Source: CAJBLF01 sp964560855 (lineage in GTDB: Bacteria > Patescibacteriota > Gracilibacteria > Absconditabacterales > Absconditicoccaceae). Taken from it: DNA of 64,000 nucleotides. The stretch lies in the NCBI GenBank assembly GCA_964560855.1, contig CAZLLU010000002.1, forward strand, positions 1-64,000, written 5' to 3'. A program made the position numbers and the translations under genes. Shown here in pieces: positions 43,842 through 54,575 of the stretch (positions are counted from its first letter, which is position 1; every line of letters starts with the position of its first letter). The notes under the pieces were generated by a model. It had not been told where the DNA came from. It saw only the letters and a program-made list of their open reading frames with translations, and searched no databases.

Positions 43842-45155
43842 ATGAAAAGGAAAGCGTTAGCAGGAATAATTTTGGCGATAGGAATATTTGTCATCGGTTC
43901 AAAATCAGAGGCATATCTTTTTGGTATGAAATCATGGGACAATAGCATCTCCAATATAGAACGCATCGAAAAGCAATATAAGCTCGATTTGCCGATCGTT
44001 TCGTTCATCTTTGATCCACGAGGCGAACATGTAGAGAACATGATGAATCAATTGAATGAAAAATTAGGTGAAGATAAAATCTATCATATCTCTCTTTCTC
44101 CAAACAGCTTTAGCGCAGCAGAAGTCGCTGCCGGCAAATTCGATGAACAGTACAAACAATTTTTCAAGGACGTCAAAAAAAATAATCTCAGAGTGATCTT
44201 CCGTACGATGCACGAGATGAACGGAGGACGATATCCGCGGAGTTCGAATCCTGTGAATTTCAAAAAAGCCCGGATCCATGTGCGAGAACTTTCGAGAGCG
44301 GAAGGATTGGATCAAAAAAACATCCTCTTCGATATGTCCGTCAACGCACGAGATCTGCCAGCAAAATGAGGTAAACCATCACAGACAGCAGTATTTATCC
44401 AATGTCAGCAAAGCGTCAAAGCAAAATGGAAATGCCCGACATTCGAAGATTACTATCCTGGCGACAAATATGTCGATCTCATGGGAGTGACATTCTACAA
44501 CCGAGGAAAAGGAAACAGCAATCGCCGACGGTGAACGCCGGATCAGATCGTAAACGCTGCGGGATGGAAAACATTGGATAGGCTCAAAAAATTCAACAAA
44601 CCGATCTTCGTAGATGAAGTCGGGACCACGGCAGTCAATTATACGTGATCATATAATTTCAATAAATCTCGCCAAGTATATTTGACCAATTCCAGACTCA
44701 AAGACACGTGGCTCGTACAGCTCAAGGACTTCTTGCTCAGAGAGACGAGCATCGTAGGAGCGATCTATTTCAATGTCGATCTGACCAATGGACTGCAGAA
44801 TCGGACACTCGGAGAACTTGATCGGTCCGTTATCGATTTTGCTAACAATAAATTCTACAGCAAGATCCTCGATGTCTACAATGCCGGCAAACCGAATGAT
44901 TCCACAAAACTCTACTATTTTTTCAATATCCAGCGCGTGAAACTCAACGATAGGACGTTCTTCGTAAAATCATCCTATGTGAAGCCCGTCAAAGATCTCT
45001 ACACCTTTACGACAAGCTATGTAAAAGGTCATGCCGAACAACTCGCTTTCCTCGACGGCACCAAAAGAACATGATCCCTTACCAAGAAATACAAGAGATT
45101 CACAAAAGCGGATTTGGAAGCTATTGTAGATGCTACGAAGAAATTTCTGCAGTAA
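43842..45155 (+). CDS. Secreted GH26-like glycoside hydrolase (mannanase type)
   Basis: 437 aa with a signal peptide (ALAGIILAIGIFVIGSKSEA). The acid/base motif is RTMHEMNGG-CGA-YP-CGG-SSNP, i.e. HEMNGGWYPW with Trp read from CGA (44229-44231) and CGG (44238-44240), as in GH26. A nucleophile-like FVDEVGTTAVNYTG follows. VTFYN-CGA-GKG reads YNWG. A C-terminal extension of about 100 residues is unassigned. It is likely secreted to hydrolyse a host or environmental beta-mannan-like polysaccharide. Confidence 0.88.
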
Positions 45156-45390
45156 TGCCCGATAAATGGTATGCATGGACTGTGTTTTATATATCATATA
45201 TTGGCTGTTGTTTGTTTGTAGCCCCAATGTACCACTTAAAAACTGGGGATTCCTTTTAGAGTAAATTAAAGTTAAACTAAAATTCTAATGAAATCAAATG
45301 AAAGGTCTTATTATTTGCTTTTAAAAAAATCTGATTATAATTAGATATATTTATATATTTAAAAATATAGTTATAAAGGAATTAACAATA
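45156..45390. other. Intergenic region with a possible terminator
   Basis: A CCCCA/TGGGG hairpin at 45221-45246, followed by ATTCCTTTT, may terminate the GH26 gene. The remainder is AT-rich with no open frame of note; TATAATTAGATATAT boxes near 45335-45350 may be a promoter for the next gene. Confidence 0.4.
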
Positions 45391-45753
45391 ATGGATGAAA
45401 AATTTGGTGCATTTATTAAAAAAAGATATAAGTAATCAGAAAATCTTAGTAAAATCATTGAAAAGTTTGAGAAGCATCTTGCTTCCGTTCTTTCTGAAAA
45501 AAATATTCCTTATGTTGATATTTTAGTTGTAGATTCAAAAGGAAAAGTAAATGCTGATCGTATATTACATTGAACAATTACTAGTATTGATCCAATAAAG
45601 TGAGTTGCTCGTTTACTTTCAATAGATTGAGAAAAAGAACTTACTATGAGGATTGGAAATGAAAATTCGGATATTAAAGAGTGAGATACGATAAAGTATG
45701 TCGAAACAAAAAATGGTTGAGCTATACCTATTAATCAATTGGAGATTGAATAA
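45391..45753 (+). pseudogene. Hypothetical gene interrupted by an in-frame UAA
   Basis: An ATG opens MDEKFGAFIKKRYK, then UAA (45433-45435), then 105 further sense codons in the same frame with five UGA read as Gly: VDILVVDSKGKVNADRIL, HGTITSIDPIKGVARLL and GDTIKYVETKNGGAIP, ending at UAA. The downstream part looks like a real small beta-rich domain. Either the UAA is a point mutation, or translation starts further in, or there is a sequence error. The family is unknown. Confidence 0.6.
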
Positions 45754-45774
45754 GTTTTTCGTCTTTTACTTTTG

Positions 45775-45806
45775 AAAAAATCTGTGTTTTATCACAGATT
45801 TTTTTG
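45775..45806. terminator. Bidirectional terminator before moxR
   Basis: AAATCTGTG-TTTTAT-CACAGATTT is symmetric, with T runs on each side. Confidence 0.85.
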
Positions 45807-45810
45807 ATTC

Positions 45811-46926
45811 TTATATCAACTTCACTGTTTCGAACAACTCCAACAATACCTGATCTTCGGTCATTCCGGATAATTTTGCCTGATAGTTCAAAATCACTCT
45901 ATGTCTTAATACCGGCAATGCGACTCTCTGGACATCTTCGTGGGTAACGAATTTTCTGCCTTCCGCTAATGCGACTGCTTTGGCTCATTGCATCAATCCT
46001 ATAGATCCGCGAGGTGAAGTTCCATAGAGGATGTATTGATGCTCTTGTCTCGTGATATGGGTCAGTCTCGTAATGTAGTGCTTGATCTCGTCAGAGATAG
46101 TGATGGTATCGATTTCTTTTTTTAGATCGTTCAGCTGCTTGTGGGTGATGACTGATTTGATGTCGTGGAGATGCTCTTTTTCTATCGTATCGAGAATATT
46201 TTTCTCTTGAGAGATGCTTGGATAATCGACCAATACTTTGAATAAAAATCTATCGACTTGTGCTTCGGGGAGGGGATAGGTTCCTTCTTGTTCTATTGGA
46301 TTCTGCGTAGCGAGGACGAAGAACGGTTCAGGCAATTTATGCGTTATTCCTCCTATGGTCACTTGATGTTCCTGCATCGCTTCGAGGAGCGCGGATTGGA
46401 CTTTCGGTGTCGCTCTATTGATTTCATCTGCGAGGATGATGTTGGCCATGATCGGTCCCATTTTAGTATCAAATTCCTGAGTTTTGCTATTGTAGATTTC
46501 ACCACCGATGATGTCAGCAGGAAGTAAGTCAGGAGTAAATTGAAGTCTTTTAAACTCCAATCCCAAGAGCTGTGCAAAGATGTGGATAGTTTTGGTTTTT
46601 GCTAATCCGGGGAATCCTTCGACGAGGACGTGACCTCAGCAAAGAATATTTATGATTATCGCGTTGATAAGGTCATCCATACCGATGATGTATTTGTGGA
46701 GCGCGTCTTTGAGATGTTTTAATTCGGTGTTGTGAAAGTCCAAATGAAGAAGTCATTCCTGGAAATATCTCGTATCGATGACGTGACGAGCAGGTTCCGT
46801 ATGTTTTTTCTTTTTGAAGATATTGAGCGCAGAGAGGAAATTTTCGTTTTCATCTTTCAGGAAAAAAACGAGCGCCGCTACGACGATGAGGATGACTACC
46901 GCTATGAGGATAAGTATGGTCCGCAT
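45811..46926 (-). CDS. MoxR-type AAA+ ATPase with an N-terminal TM anchor
   Basis: 371 aa. A TM helix (TILILIAVVILIVVAALVFFL) precedes about 50 linker residues and then the MoxR core: Walker A GHVLVEGFPGLAKTKT, LPADIIGGEIYNSKT, Walker B IILADEINRATPKVQSALLEAMQE, sensor 1 FFVLATQNPIEQEGTYPLPEAQVDRF and the C-terminal lid. MoxR proteins are chaperones for VWA/CoxE-type partners and are usually soluble. The TM anchor is unusual. No VWA gene lies nearby. UGA encodes the first Gly of the Walker region. Confidence 0.93.
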
Positions 46927-47013
46927 TTTTGATTGCTATCGGATAAACATGGTTATACTATATAAATAGCTAAAAGCTTCAAGCTAAAAGCTTCAGTCAC
47001 TTGTACTTCGTTA

Positions 47014-47099
47014 CGTCATTCCCGTCCCGCCTTGTGGGATAAACTCCAGCGGGAATCCATACAAAACAAACTGGATTCCCTTTTTCAAGGGAATGACGT
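47014..47099. repeat. CGTCATTCCCG palindromic interspersed repeat, copy 2
   Basis: It starts CGTCATTCCCGTCCCG and ends AAGGGAATGACG, with internal AGCGGGAATCC and TGGATTCCC arms. Same family as copies 1 and 3. Confidence 0.85.
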
Positions 47100-47180
47100 G
47101 GAGTAGTCAAAATTTGCACATACTCCTCAAAAAGCATGTTTCAATGATTTTGGTTGAATTATGGGTAAATCCTCCAGGAT

Positions 47181-47208
47181 TTGCATTTTTTGTGATTGCG
47201 GCTATAAT
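47181..47208 (+). promoter_or_regulatory. Promoter of mscS
   Basis: TTGCAT, 16 nt and TATAAT, 86 nt upstream of the ATG. Confidence 0.6.
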
Positions 47209-47293
47209 TATGAAGAGGACCAAGCGATGAAATAATCATTTCAACATTTAAACATTTCATCATTTGAACATTTCATCATTTAATCATTCTATC

Positions 47294-48163
47294 ATGAGCA
47301 CTTTAGGACAAGCAGCAGGGAATGTAACGGAAAGTTTCCGGGATTTTCTCGTTAGGATGTATGAGAATCCATTCGTATCTAAAATAGTTTTGTTGATACT
47401 GGCGATCATCCTGAGCTTCATTTTAATGTCGTTGTCTAAGATGCTCGCTACCTACCTCAAAAGGAAAATCACTCAGAATTTCGTGACCAAGGGAAGTAAG
47501 GATATCGAGAATGTCTCTGCATTGATCGGGGATATTATTTTCTATACCTTAACAGTGCTTTCGTTGTTTATGGCGTTTAGTATCGTAGGATTGAAAGTAG
47601 GACTTATTCTCTGAGGTATCTCTATCGGAGTAGGATTCGCGTTTAGGACGACGTTGACGAATCTGATCTCAGGAATCATGATTTATACGACCAAAGAATA
47701 TCAGCCAGGAAGTATCGTTTCCGTCAAATTATGAGGAGAGGTTACGGGAAAGATAGAACAGATCGACATGAAAAATACCATTCTCAGAACCTTCGATTTC
47801 AAGAGGGTAGTGATCCCAAATTCCAAGTTTGTGAGATCCGTCATCAAGACGTACAGCTTGGAGAATGTGCTGAAATTGGAAATCAATCTCAAGGTGGATA
47901 TGAGTATGGATATAGAGAAAGTGCTTGATGCTACGATCAAAAAAACTAATTCCTATGACTTCGTTATCTACAAAGAATATACGCAGGCACTTATCCAGGA
48001 ATTTGACTCCAAGACCTGCGAATTCAAAGTAAGTTTCTGTTTCAATCCAAACACCGGTATACCTACGGATATGATGAAATCCAGAGTGCAGGCAGGGTTG
48101 ATAGAGGAATACAAAAAGATGATGAAAGAAGCTGCTGCAGCGAAAACAGCGACTACAGCGTAA
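47294..48163 (+). CDS. mscS: Small-conductance mechanosensitive channel (MscS family)
   Basis: 289 aa. Three TM helices (about 30-50, 67-90 and the pore-lining helix GGISIGVGFAFRTTLTNLISG) are followed by the beta domain (YQPGSIVSVKLGGEVTGKIEQID) and IPNSKFVRS. UGA encodes glycines in LGG before ISIG and in KLGG. Alanine-rich C-terminus. It relieves osmotic pressure. Start chosen at the ATG 47294; one at 47264 lies inside the A/T repeat. Confidence 0.93.
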
Positions 48164-48185
48164 TTTTTTCGCTGAGATATAAGAA

Positions 48186-48216
48186 AGCCGATGGGAGATC
48201 TATCGGATTTTTTATT
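48186..48216 (+). terminator. Terminator after mscS
   Basis: CCGAT/ATCGG with a loop, then a run of T. Confidence 0.7.
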
Positions 48217-48219
48217 TTC

Positions 48220-48244
48220 AAAAAATCCCGCATATATTGCGGGA
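48220..48244 (-). terminator. Terminator of the small membrane protein gene
   Basis: On the minus strand, CCCGC-AATATAT-GCGGG is followed by ATTTTTTG. Confidence 0.75.
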
Positions 48245-48250
48245 AACACA

Positions 48251-48487
48251 TTAAATCCATCCAATTAAGTGAATCAGTAGAAAACAAGCGTAACCGATGC
48301 CATAGAATACAAAGGTACTCCAGGAGGCTCCACATGCAATAAGGGATATTGCTAACCCTTTGTAGACGATTTTAACATCTTTTATGCGCGGCTGTTTGTT
48401 TCGGATGCCGAATCCAAGCATCGACCAGATGATACCAAATACAAAGGAAATCCCTGTAACGATTAAAACGGGTAAAATATAATTCAT
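48251..48487 (-). CDS. Small hypothetical membrane protein, 78 aa
   Basis: Two TM helices (about 3-24 and 40-72, the second perhaps double) separated by a basic loop RNKQPRIKDVKIVYKG. No UGA. The family is unknown. It has its own terminator. Confidence 0.65.
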   Translation of the reverse strand: MNYILPVLIVTGISFVFGIIWSMLGFGIRNKQPRIKDVKIVYKGLAISLIACGASWSTFVFYGIGYACFLLIHLIGWI

Positions 48488-48600
48488 ATGTTATTTTTTT
48501 TTGTTTAGACTCATATACTAATCATTTCTCTTAAATTTTCAATATCTTGATTTTACTAGAGTTTTGGCTATCGTCTTGCCGTTTATATTATATTAAAAGC

Positions 48601-49449
48601 ATGGTCGCATTTTCTATCGGTTCCATAGATGTCTATCGATACGGCATTTTCTATGTCATTGCATTCTTGGCAGCGTATCTTTTTCTTCATTGGATAAGCA
48701 AAAAAAATATATTCTGAAAACAATTCTCCGGATTGCAGACATTTCTCCAGAAATATCTCGACGACTTTATACTCTTCATTTTCTTCGGTGTATTGATAGG
48801 AGGAAGACTGGGACACGTGATTATCTATAATCTCCCGTATTATCTCCAACATCCTGTGGAAATCTTCCAAGTCCGAAAATGAGGGATGTCATTCATCGGC
48901 GGAATAGTGGGAGTGACGATATCGATGCTGATCTTGATGCGGAGAAAAAAATTCTCATGGAAAGAGCTTCTCTTGCTCGGTGATTTGATTCTCGCTATTC
49001 TACCATTCGGCATCATGTTAGGAAGAATAGGGAATTTTCTCAATCAGGAGCTATACGGTATCGTAGCTTCGGATGTGATAGGAAAAATCTGATATCCGGT
49101 TTTCTCTCTTCTGAATAAGCTATGATTGCTGCATATCTATCCTCAAGTGGATACTCTTCTGAGAGTGAATACAAATTTCCTGTCTAGCTTCTTGGAGTGA
49201 TTCGTGCTCTTGATCATTACGCTTTCTATCATCCGCACCCGGGTGCGCAACAAAATAGTCCAACCAGGCAAAATCGTCGGAATCTTTCTGATGGGATATA
49301 GTTTCATTAGATTCTTCTTAGAATATCTGAGAGCAGATTCTCAACTAGAGTTCCGTGGATGGTTTACGATCTCTCAGCGATTCTTCTTGATATTCTTTAC
49401 GATAGGAGTGTTGATACTTTCATTCAGAAAAAAAATAATTAAAAAATAA
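48601..49449 (+). CDS. lgt: Prolipoprotein diacylglyceryl transferase
   Basis: Transfers diacylglycerol to the lipobox Cys of prolipoproteins; 282 aa, about seven TM helices. The signature GRIGNFLNQELYG and the block QV-CGA-KGGMSFIGGIVGV are present; Lgt has Trp at that CGA (48874-48876). VY-CGA-YG reads VYWYG. UGA encodes the first Gly of KGGMS. Substrates in the window include the lipoproteins at 22676-23245 and 27738-27947. A CACCCGGGTG palindrome lies near 49236. Confidence 0.95.
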
Positions 49450-49569
49450 ACAAACCCACCCCGACCCTACCCTTGACCCCGGCTATCCGAGGGCAGACAG
49501 GGAGATAAGGAAATAAATCTATTTCATAAAATCCCCCTGTTAAGGGGGATGTAGGGGTTTGTTTATTTT
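49445..49569. repeat. Long imperfect inverted repeat between lgt and the SIMPL gene
   Basis: AATAAACAAACCCACCCC at the left end pairs with GGGGTTTGTTTATT at the right, with internal CCCCCTGTTAAGGGGG. It can act as a bidirectional terminator. The outer arms and CCC-rich interior resemble other CPR intergenic palindromes. Confidence 0.7.
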
Positions 49570-49577
49570 TTTTCACT

Positions 49578-50360
49578 TTACTTAATTTCGTATACTACAT
49601 TGACGTTGATGGTCACTTCGGTTTCTCCAGGAGATAACGCATCGCTCATTACTGCTAAATCCGTTGTTGCTCACATAGCCATAGCATCATTCTTTGCATA
49701 ATAAATAGGTGAACGATCGTATGAAGATGTATTGTCAGTAATGATAACAGGTTTACCGAGAGAGACTTCACTAGCTTTTGCAAGCTGCTCAGCTTTCGTT
49801 TTGGCGTCAGCCAAAGCTTTTTCACGAGCTCATTGGTAGGCTACGACTTTGTCTTTGAGATCAAAATACGTGTTGTCGACATTTACTCATCCTATCTTAG
49901 AGATCTGTGTTACGATATTACCACCTTTCTCTCAGAATTTTTCTCCTGTTACATTGATAGTGAGACTTTGTTGTACTCTATATCACAAAAGCTTTCTTCC
50001 GCTTGCATCGCTTCGATCATATTCTGGATAAGCATTTACATTGGTTGTTTTAATGTCTTTGTCAGCTATATCCGCTGCCTTAAGGATCTCTTTTACTTTG
50101 TTTACTTTTTCATTTGCTTGTGTCTGTGCTAATTCTGTACTTGCAGCAAGCTCAGAAACGGAAATGTTGATGACAAGCATATCAGGTGCAACCGACGCTT
50201 TACCTTCTCCCATGACAGAGATGGTATTGGTCATCCCATAGTTTGTTGATAAGTTTGCTTTGTTAGATTGAATCATGGAATTTCCTACGAAGAACACGGT
50301 GAGCGATAAAAGTAGTGCTGCTCCCAAAAGGAAAAGTCAGTTAGTAGTCTGTTTTTGCAT
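49578..50360 (-). CDS. SIMPL (DUF541) domain protein, membrane-anchored
   Basis: 260 aa. A signal anchor (GLFLLGAALLLSLTVFFVG; the first Gly is UGA) precedes the SIMPL domain: ISVMGEGKASVAPDMLVINI, EKVNKVKEILKAADIADKDI, AYPEYDRSDASGRKLLGYR and KDKVVAYQGAREKALADAK. The family binds oligomeric assemblies and may function in signalling or stress at the cell surface; the exact role is unknown. It is a single gene. Confidence 0.9.
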
Positions 50361-50568
50361 GTTTGTGTCTTTAAAGATAAAAACATTATTGTCCATACAA
50401 TAAGGAATTCTTGGATAGTAATCAAGATTATTTTCTTGAAACTACTTGCCATATCAGTAATCTTAATAAGATGCATGTTTCATGATATATGATGCATGAA
50501 CTATATAGTTATATGGTTCTTGAATCTTGTATCTTGAATCTAAAAAATTTATATGATAAATTTTTGTT

Positions 50569-52251
50569 ATGACTACCCGAAAAGAAATCGCAGACCTCAT
50601 TTTCCCTGATGTAACGGAAACTATCCAAGACTTAGAAAAGAAATACCCACCAAGATCCAATCCTGTCTGCTCACGTTTTGCTCCGAGTCCTACCGGATTT
50701 TTGCATATCGGTGGAATCTATTCTGCATTTGTTTCATGGAAATATGCGAAGCAGAATGGTGGAACATTTATTCTGAGGATAGAAGATACCGATCAAAAGA
50801 GAGAGATAGAAGGGACGGTAGATTTGATCATCGATGGTATGAAGACTTTTGGTATTCAGATCGATGAGTGACCTTTAAATAATGCAGAATTCAGAGTTCA
50901 GAATTCAGAATGAAATAAATCTGTCGATATTGGAAATTATGGTCCATATACGCAATCTCAGAGAAAAACGATCTATCAAATATTCACAAAATATTTACTC
51001 GAAAACTGACTCGCATATCCTTGTTGGATGACTCCGGAAGAATTGGAATCTATCCGTGAACAGCAGACAAAAACCAAGGTAACGCCAGGAATTTACGGAA
51101 ATTATTCTGTTCGAAGAAATAAAAGTCCGGAAGAAATTCTTGAAAAAATTCAGGCAGATAAAAATTTTGTTATCAGGTTCCGTTCACCAGGAGATACAAC
51201 CAAGAGGGTCGTTTTTGAAGATATGATCAAAGGAAAAATAGAAACCATCGACAATTTCAATGATATCGTGTTGATCAAAGGTGATGGATTACCAACCTAC
51301 CATCTTGCGCACATTGCCGATGATCATTTGATGAGGACTTCTCACGTAATTAGAGGAGAGGAGTGGCTCGCTTCCGTGCCTTTACACATGCAATTATTCA
51401 AAGCATTTGGACTTCAACATCCACAGTATTGCCATGTAGCGCCATTGCTTAAATTGGATAATGGAAACAAAAGGAAACTTTCCAAAAGACATGACCCAGA
51501 AGCAGATATCTGATTCTTTTTTGAGAATGGATATGCTACTCAAGGAATCATCGAATATCTCCTGACAATCGTTGATCCAGGATTTGAAGAACGGCAGATA
51601 GCCAATCCAGACAAGAATTACCTCGATTTTGAAATTAGACTTGAGAAGATGCCAAAATCAGGTGCACTCTTCGATTTAGTGAAACTTCAGAGCGTAAACA
51701 ACAATTACTTATCAAGGATTCCGACTGACGAATTGTATGATCAGAGTTTAACTCGAGCCAAAAAATATAGACCTGAACTTGCGAAACGTATGGAGTCCGA
51801 TATTGATTATGTAAAAGCTGCGATACATATCGAAAGACATACCGAGAAGGATCCAAAGAGATTCGTAACCTACGCAGATGTAGAGGCGCAATTGTTATTC
51901 TTCTTCGACGATGAATGGGAAAAATTACATGGAAATATTAAAACATTGAAAGAGGGAAATGCGATAGCTGATAATGAATTAATGAAAAAATTTGTCGATG
52001 AATATCTATCAGTACTTGATTTGAATATGTCCGTAGAAGAGCGATTCAATCAGTTGAAAGAAGTCTGAAAAAAATATGGTTTTGCAGGAAATAATGCGGA
52101 ATTCAAGGAGGGTGGATATGGAGGTAAAGTATGAGATTTGGCTATGTTCCTCCGTATCCAGCTATGCTGTGCAACCAAGACGCCAGACCTATTTTCTGTG
52201 ATGAAGGTGATGGGAAAAGAGAGAGTAGCAAAGAGATTGCAAGCGATATAA
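50569..52251 (+). CDS. gltX: Glutamyl-tRNA synthetase with an in-frame repeat insert
   Basis: 560 aa class I aaRS. HIGH is SPTGFLHIGGIYSAF and KMSKS is NKRKLSKRHD. IRGEEWLASVPLH and RFRSPGD match GluRS. CGG at 51592-51594 (FEEWQIANPDKN) and CGA at 51754-51756 (LTWAKKYRPELA) stand at family Trp positions. Around 50882-50915 an insert encoded by AATTCAGAGTTCAGAATTCAGAA interrupts the sequence before GNYGPYTQS. The C-terminus continues past two UGA codons to UAA. Confidence 0.95.
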
Positions 52252-52364
52252 AAATTGACAAAAATGAAGTATTGCTCCACCAACTTTATTACAACACCAG
52301 ACTCGTGCTAGCCGAAAAGGAGATAATCCAAACATGGAACACTACGTCATTCCTCACTACACCA

Positions 52365-52437
52365 CGTCATTCCCGCGAAAGCGGAAATCCATCTTGCTAA
52401 ATAGCCAATTGGATTCCCGATCAGGTCGGGAATGACG
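52365..52437. repeat. CGTCATTCCCG palindromic interspersed repeat, copy 3
   Basis: It starts CGTCATTCCCGCGAAAGCGG and ends GTCGGGAATGACG, with a TGGATTCCCGA arm inside. Confidence 0.85.
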
Positions 52438-52542
52438 TGACCATAAGAGAAAAAGTATATCGGGGTTTGGGGTGAAACGCCCAAAAACAAAAAAATAGAA
52501 TTTCGTAAAGCGTACCCCTAATCGCAGCAATTAGTACAAAAA

Positions 52543-52571
52543 TTGACAAAACCATACATTCTGAGTATACT
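52543..52571 (+). promoter_or_regulatory. Promoter of the ParB-like gene
   Basis: TTGACA, 17 nt and TATACT, 36 nt upstream of the ATG. Confidence 0.8.
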
Positions 52572-52606
52572 GTACTTATGCTTTTTTAGCTAGAAAGTAA
52601 TGTGGT

Positions 52607-53905
52607 ATGGAAAGCATAAAAGAGTGATGAGAAGCAAACAAAAAAACGATTGTTTCACTACATGAGGTAGACAAAAAACATGAAATCGTAGATGCGTTGT
52701 GACTCTCGCTAGATATTAGATATGCACCTAGAAAAGTCCCTTTGGATCATATTTTTTACGATCTTAAAAATTTCCAAAATAGGAAAAAGGAATATAGCGA
52801 ACACAGTGTTAACAATATTGTACACGCGGTTCTGGAAGGAAAATTTGATCTCAGGATTTTCAATCCTTTGGTGCTCTGGAAAGATAAGAAGGATCAAAAA
52901 TTATACATTTTGAGCGGACATTCGAGATACGAAGCATTCAAAAGATTGTCTACGACCTACAAAGATCATGAACAGGTAAAAAAATTCTTTGACCAATATC
53001 AGTACGATTTCACTCAAATCCCAGCTTTGGTTATGGATGATGTAAATTTCGAAGATGCAAAATTCATAGCGTTGACGAGCAATGCATTGGCAACAATAGA
53101 GACCGATACCGAAAGAGCTGAAATATACAGATCATTCAGACAATTAGGCAAAGATAAAAAGTTTATAGAAGAGTTTGGAAGAAAATGCGAAAAAAGCAAT
53201 CGATCCAGAATCAATGCATATTCATATCTCAATCCTGATGGAATGCTCGTACAGTTCTTGGATATGTTTGTGAATAATACAGACGAAAGTACCATCATTA
53301 AGAGGATAGCTATTTGGATCGGAAATATCAGAAAAAAACATCCAGAATTGACCAATGCACATGAGGAGGAATTATTTACTCGATTGATGAGAAAAGGAGG
53401 ATACGGAAACCAGCAGGGACAGGTACATACGCAGCAAAAGTTTATTGACGTGGTGGAAAAACATATTTCAAGGATAGATTTATCCAAAGACGAATGTCTG
53501 AATATCTTGAATATCAAAACCTTATCTTTTGCTATGCAGCAATACTATGAAATAGAAAAAGAGCTTAAACAAAAAAAACAGGCGTTGTATACTGAATTTC
53601 ATACTATTCGCAGAAGATTCAATCAGGAACATATAAAAAAAGAAGAGAGGATAGGGGAGCTGGAGCAAACAGTGAAAGAAATCATAGGGATGCCTATGGA
53701 ATCCGTAGATAAGTTAGATCAGATAGAATCATTTCTCTTTGATGTGAAACCGTTTATCAATGATGAAAATGTTTTGCTCATCAAAAATCGTATCATGGAT
53801 GAAATAAATGCTATAGAACAAGCATATTATCTCCATAAAAAAAAGAAACCCATCTATATGGAAGCAGGCAAAAAAGAGATCTTAATTGACTTTACAGAGG
53901 AATAG
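52607..53905 (+). CDS. ParB/Srx-like nuclease-fold protein, 432 aa
   Basis: The N-terminal half contains VPLDHIFYDLKNFQNR, then the ParB-N signature NPLVLWKDKK and LSGHSRYEAFKRLS (the GERRxRA-like box). The middle and C-terminus are helical (LSKDECLNILNIKTLSFAM, KKEERIGELEQTVKEI). The stretch NRSRINAYSYLNPDGM resembles the helix-turn-helix segment of ParB. UGA glycines are near the N-terminus only. ParB-N proteins act in chromosome segregation or as DNA-binding nucleases; which of these applies here is not known. It has a strong promoter and its own terminator. Confidence 0.75.
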
Positions 53906-53951
53906 TTTTTTCTGGCTTTAAAAAATATGTGGAATACAGAAAATATAGTAA

Positions 53952-53979
53952 AAAAACTCCGAATGAACGGAGTTTTTTC
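53952..53979. terminator. Terminator between the ParB-like gene and clpP
   Basis: ACTCCG-AATGAA-CGGAGT with A and T runs on either side, usable from both directions. Confidence 0.85.
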
Positions 53980-53999
53980 TCTGTAAGTGCTAAGGAAAA

Positions 54000-54575
54000 T
54001 TACTTGATGATTTTGTCGATAATGCCGTATTTCATAGCTTCTTCTGCAGTCATCCATTTATTTCTTTCCATATCTTTCGCTACTTGCTCATTTTTTTGCC
54101 CGGTATGCTTAGATACGAGATCGATAAACATATTTTTCACTTTCAAAATTTCTTCTGCCTGGATGACAATATCGGTAGCTTGACCTTCTGCGCCACCCAA
54201 CGGTTGATGGATCATGACCTTGCTATGTGGGAGTGCGTATCTTTTTCCTTTTGCTCCTCATGCTAGAATAACTGATCCCATAGATGCAGCCAATCCTACA
54301 CAGATAGTAGAGACATCGCATTTTACATATTGCATGACGTCGTAGATAGCCATTCCACTATAGACTTCTCCGCCTGGTGTATTGATGAACATGACGATAT
54401 CTTTGTCAGGATCTTTTTTCTCCAGATACAGCAATTGTGCTACGATGGTGTTGACCATAGCTGCGTCCACTTGCTCGCCAACGAAGATAATCCTGTCTTC
54501 AAGAAGTCTTGAATAAATATCATACGCTCTTTCTCCTCCTTTTACTTTTTCGATAACGCTTGGGACTAATGTCAT
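54000..54575 (-). CDS. clpP: ATP-dependent Clp protease proteolytic subunit
   Basis: Serine protease, 191 aa. The catalytic Ser lies in VGLAASMGSVILAGA, the His in KVMIHQPLGGAEGQA and the Asp in ERNKWMTAEEAMKYGIIDKI-type distal region. INTPGGEVYSGMAIYDVM is also present. A single UGA encodes the Gly in VILAGAKGKRYALP. Length is normal. Confidence 0.96.

Larger units (their letters stand above)
46927..47293. other. Intergenic region with repeats and the mscS promoter
   Basis: It holds AGCTTCAAGCTAAAAGCTTC repeats, the CGTCATTCCCG palindrome (annotated separately), a promoter, and a CATTTAAACATTTCATCATTT array just before the mscS ATG that resembles the array upstream of fusA. No gene seen. 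Confidence 0.65.
52252..52606. other. Intergenic region: partial and full palindromic repeat, promoter
   Basis: A truncated CGTCATTCCTCAC copy at 52345 precedes the full repeat (annotated separately). A TTTGGGGTGAAACGCCCAAA hairpin lies near 52470-52490. The promoter of the ParB-like gene follows. No gene. Confidence 0.6.

Noticed and set aside
52131..52400. Separate small plus-strand gene overlapping the end of gltX
   Set aside because: It is a shadow frame; the gltX frame continues to 52251 and the rest is the palindromic repeat.
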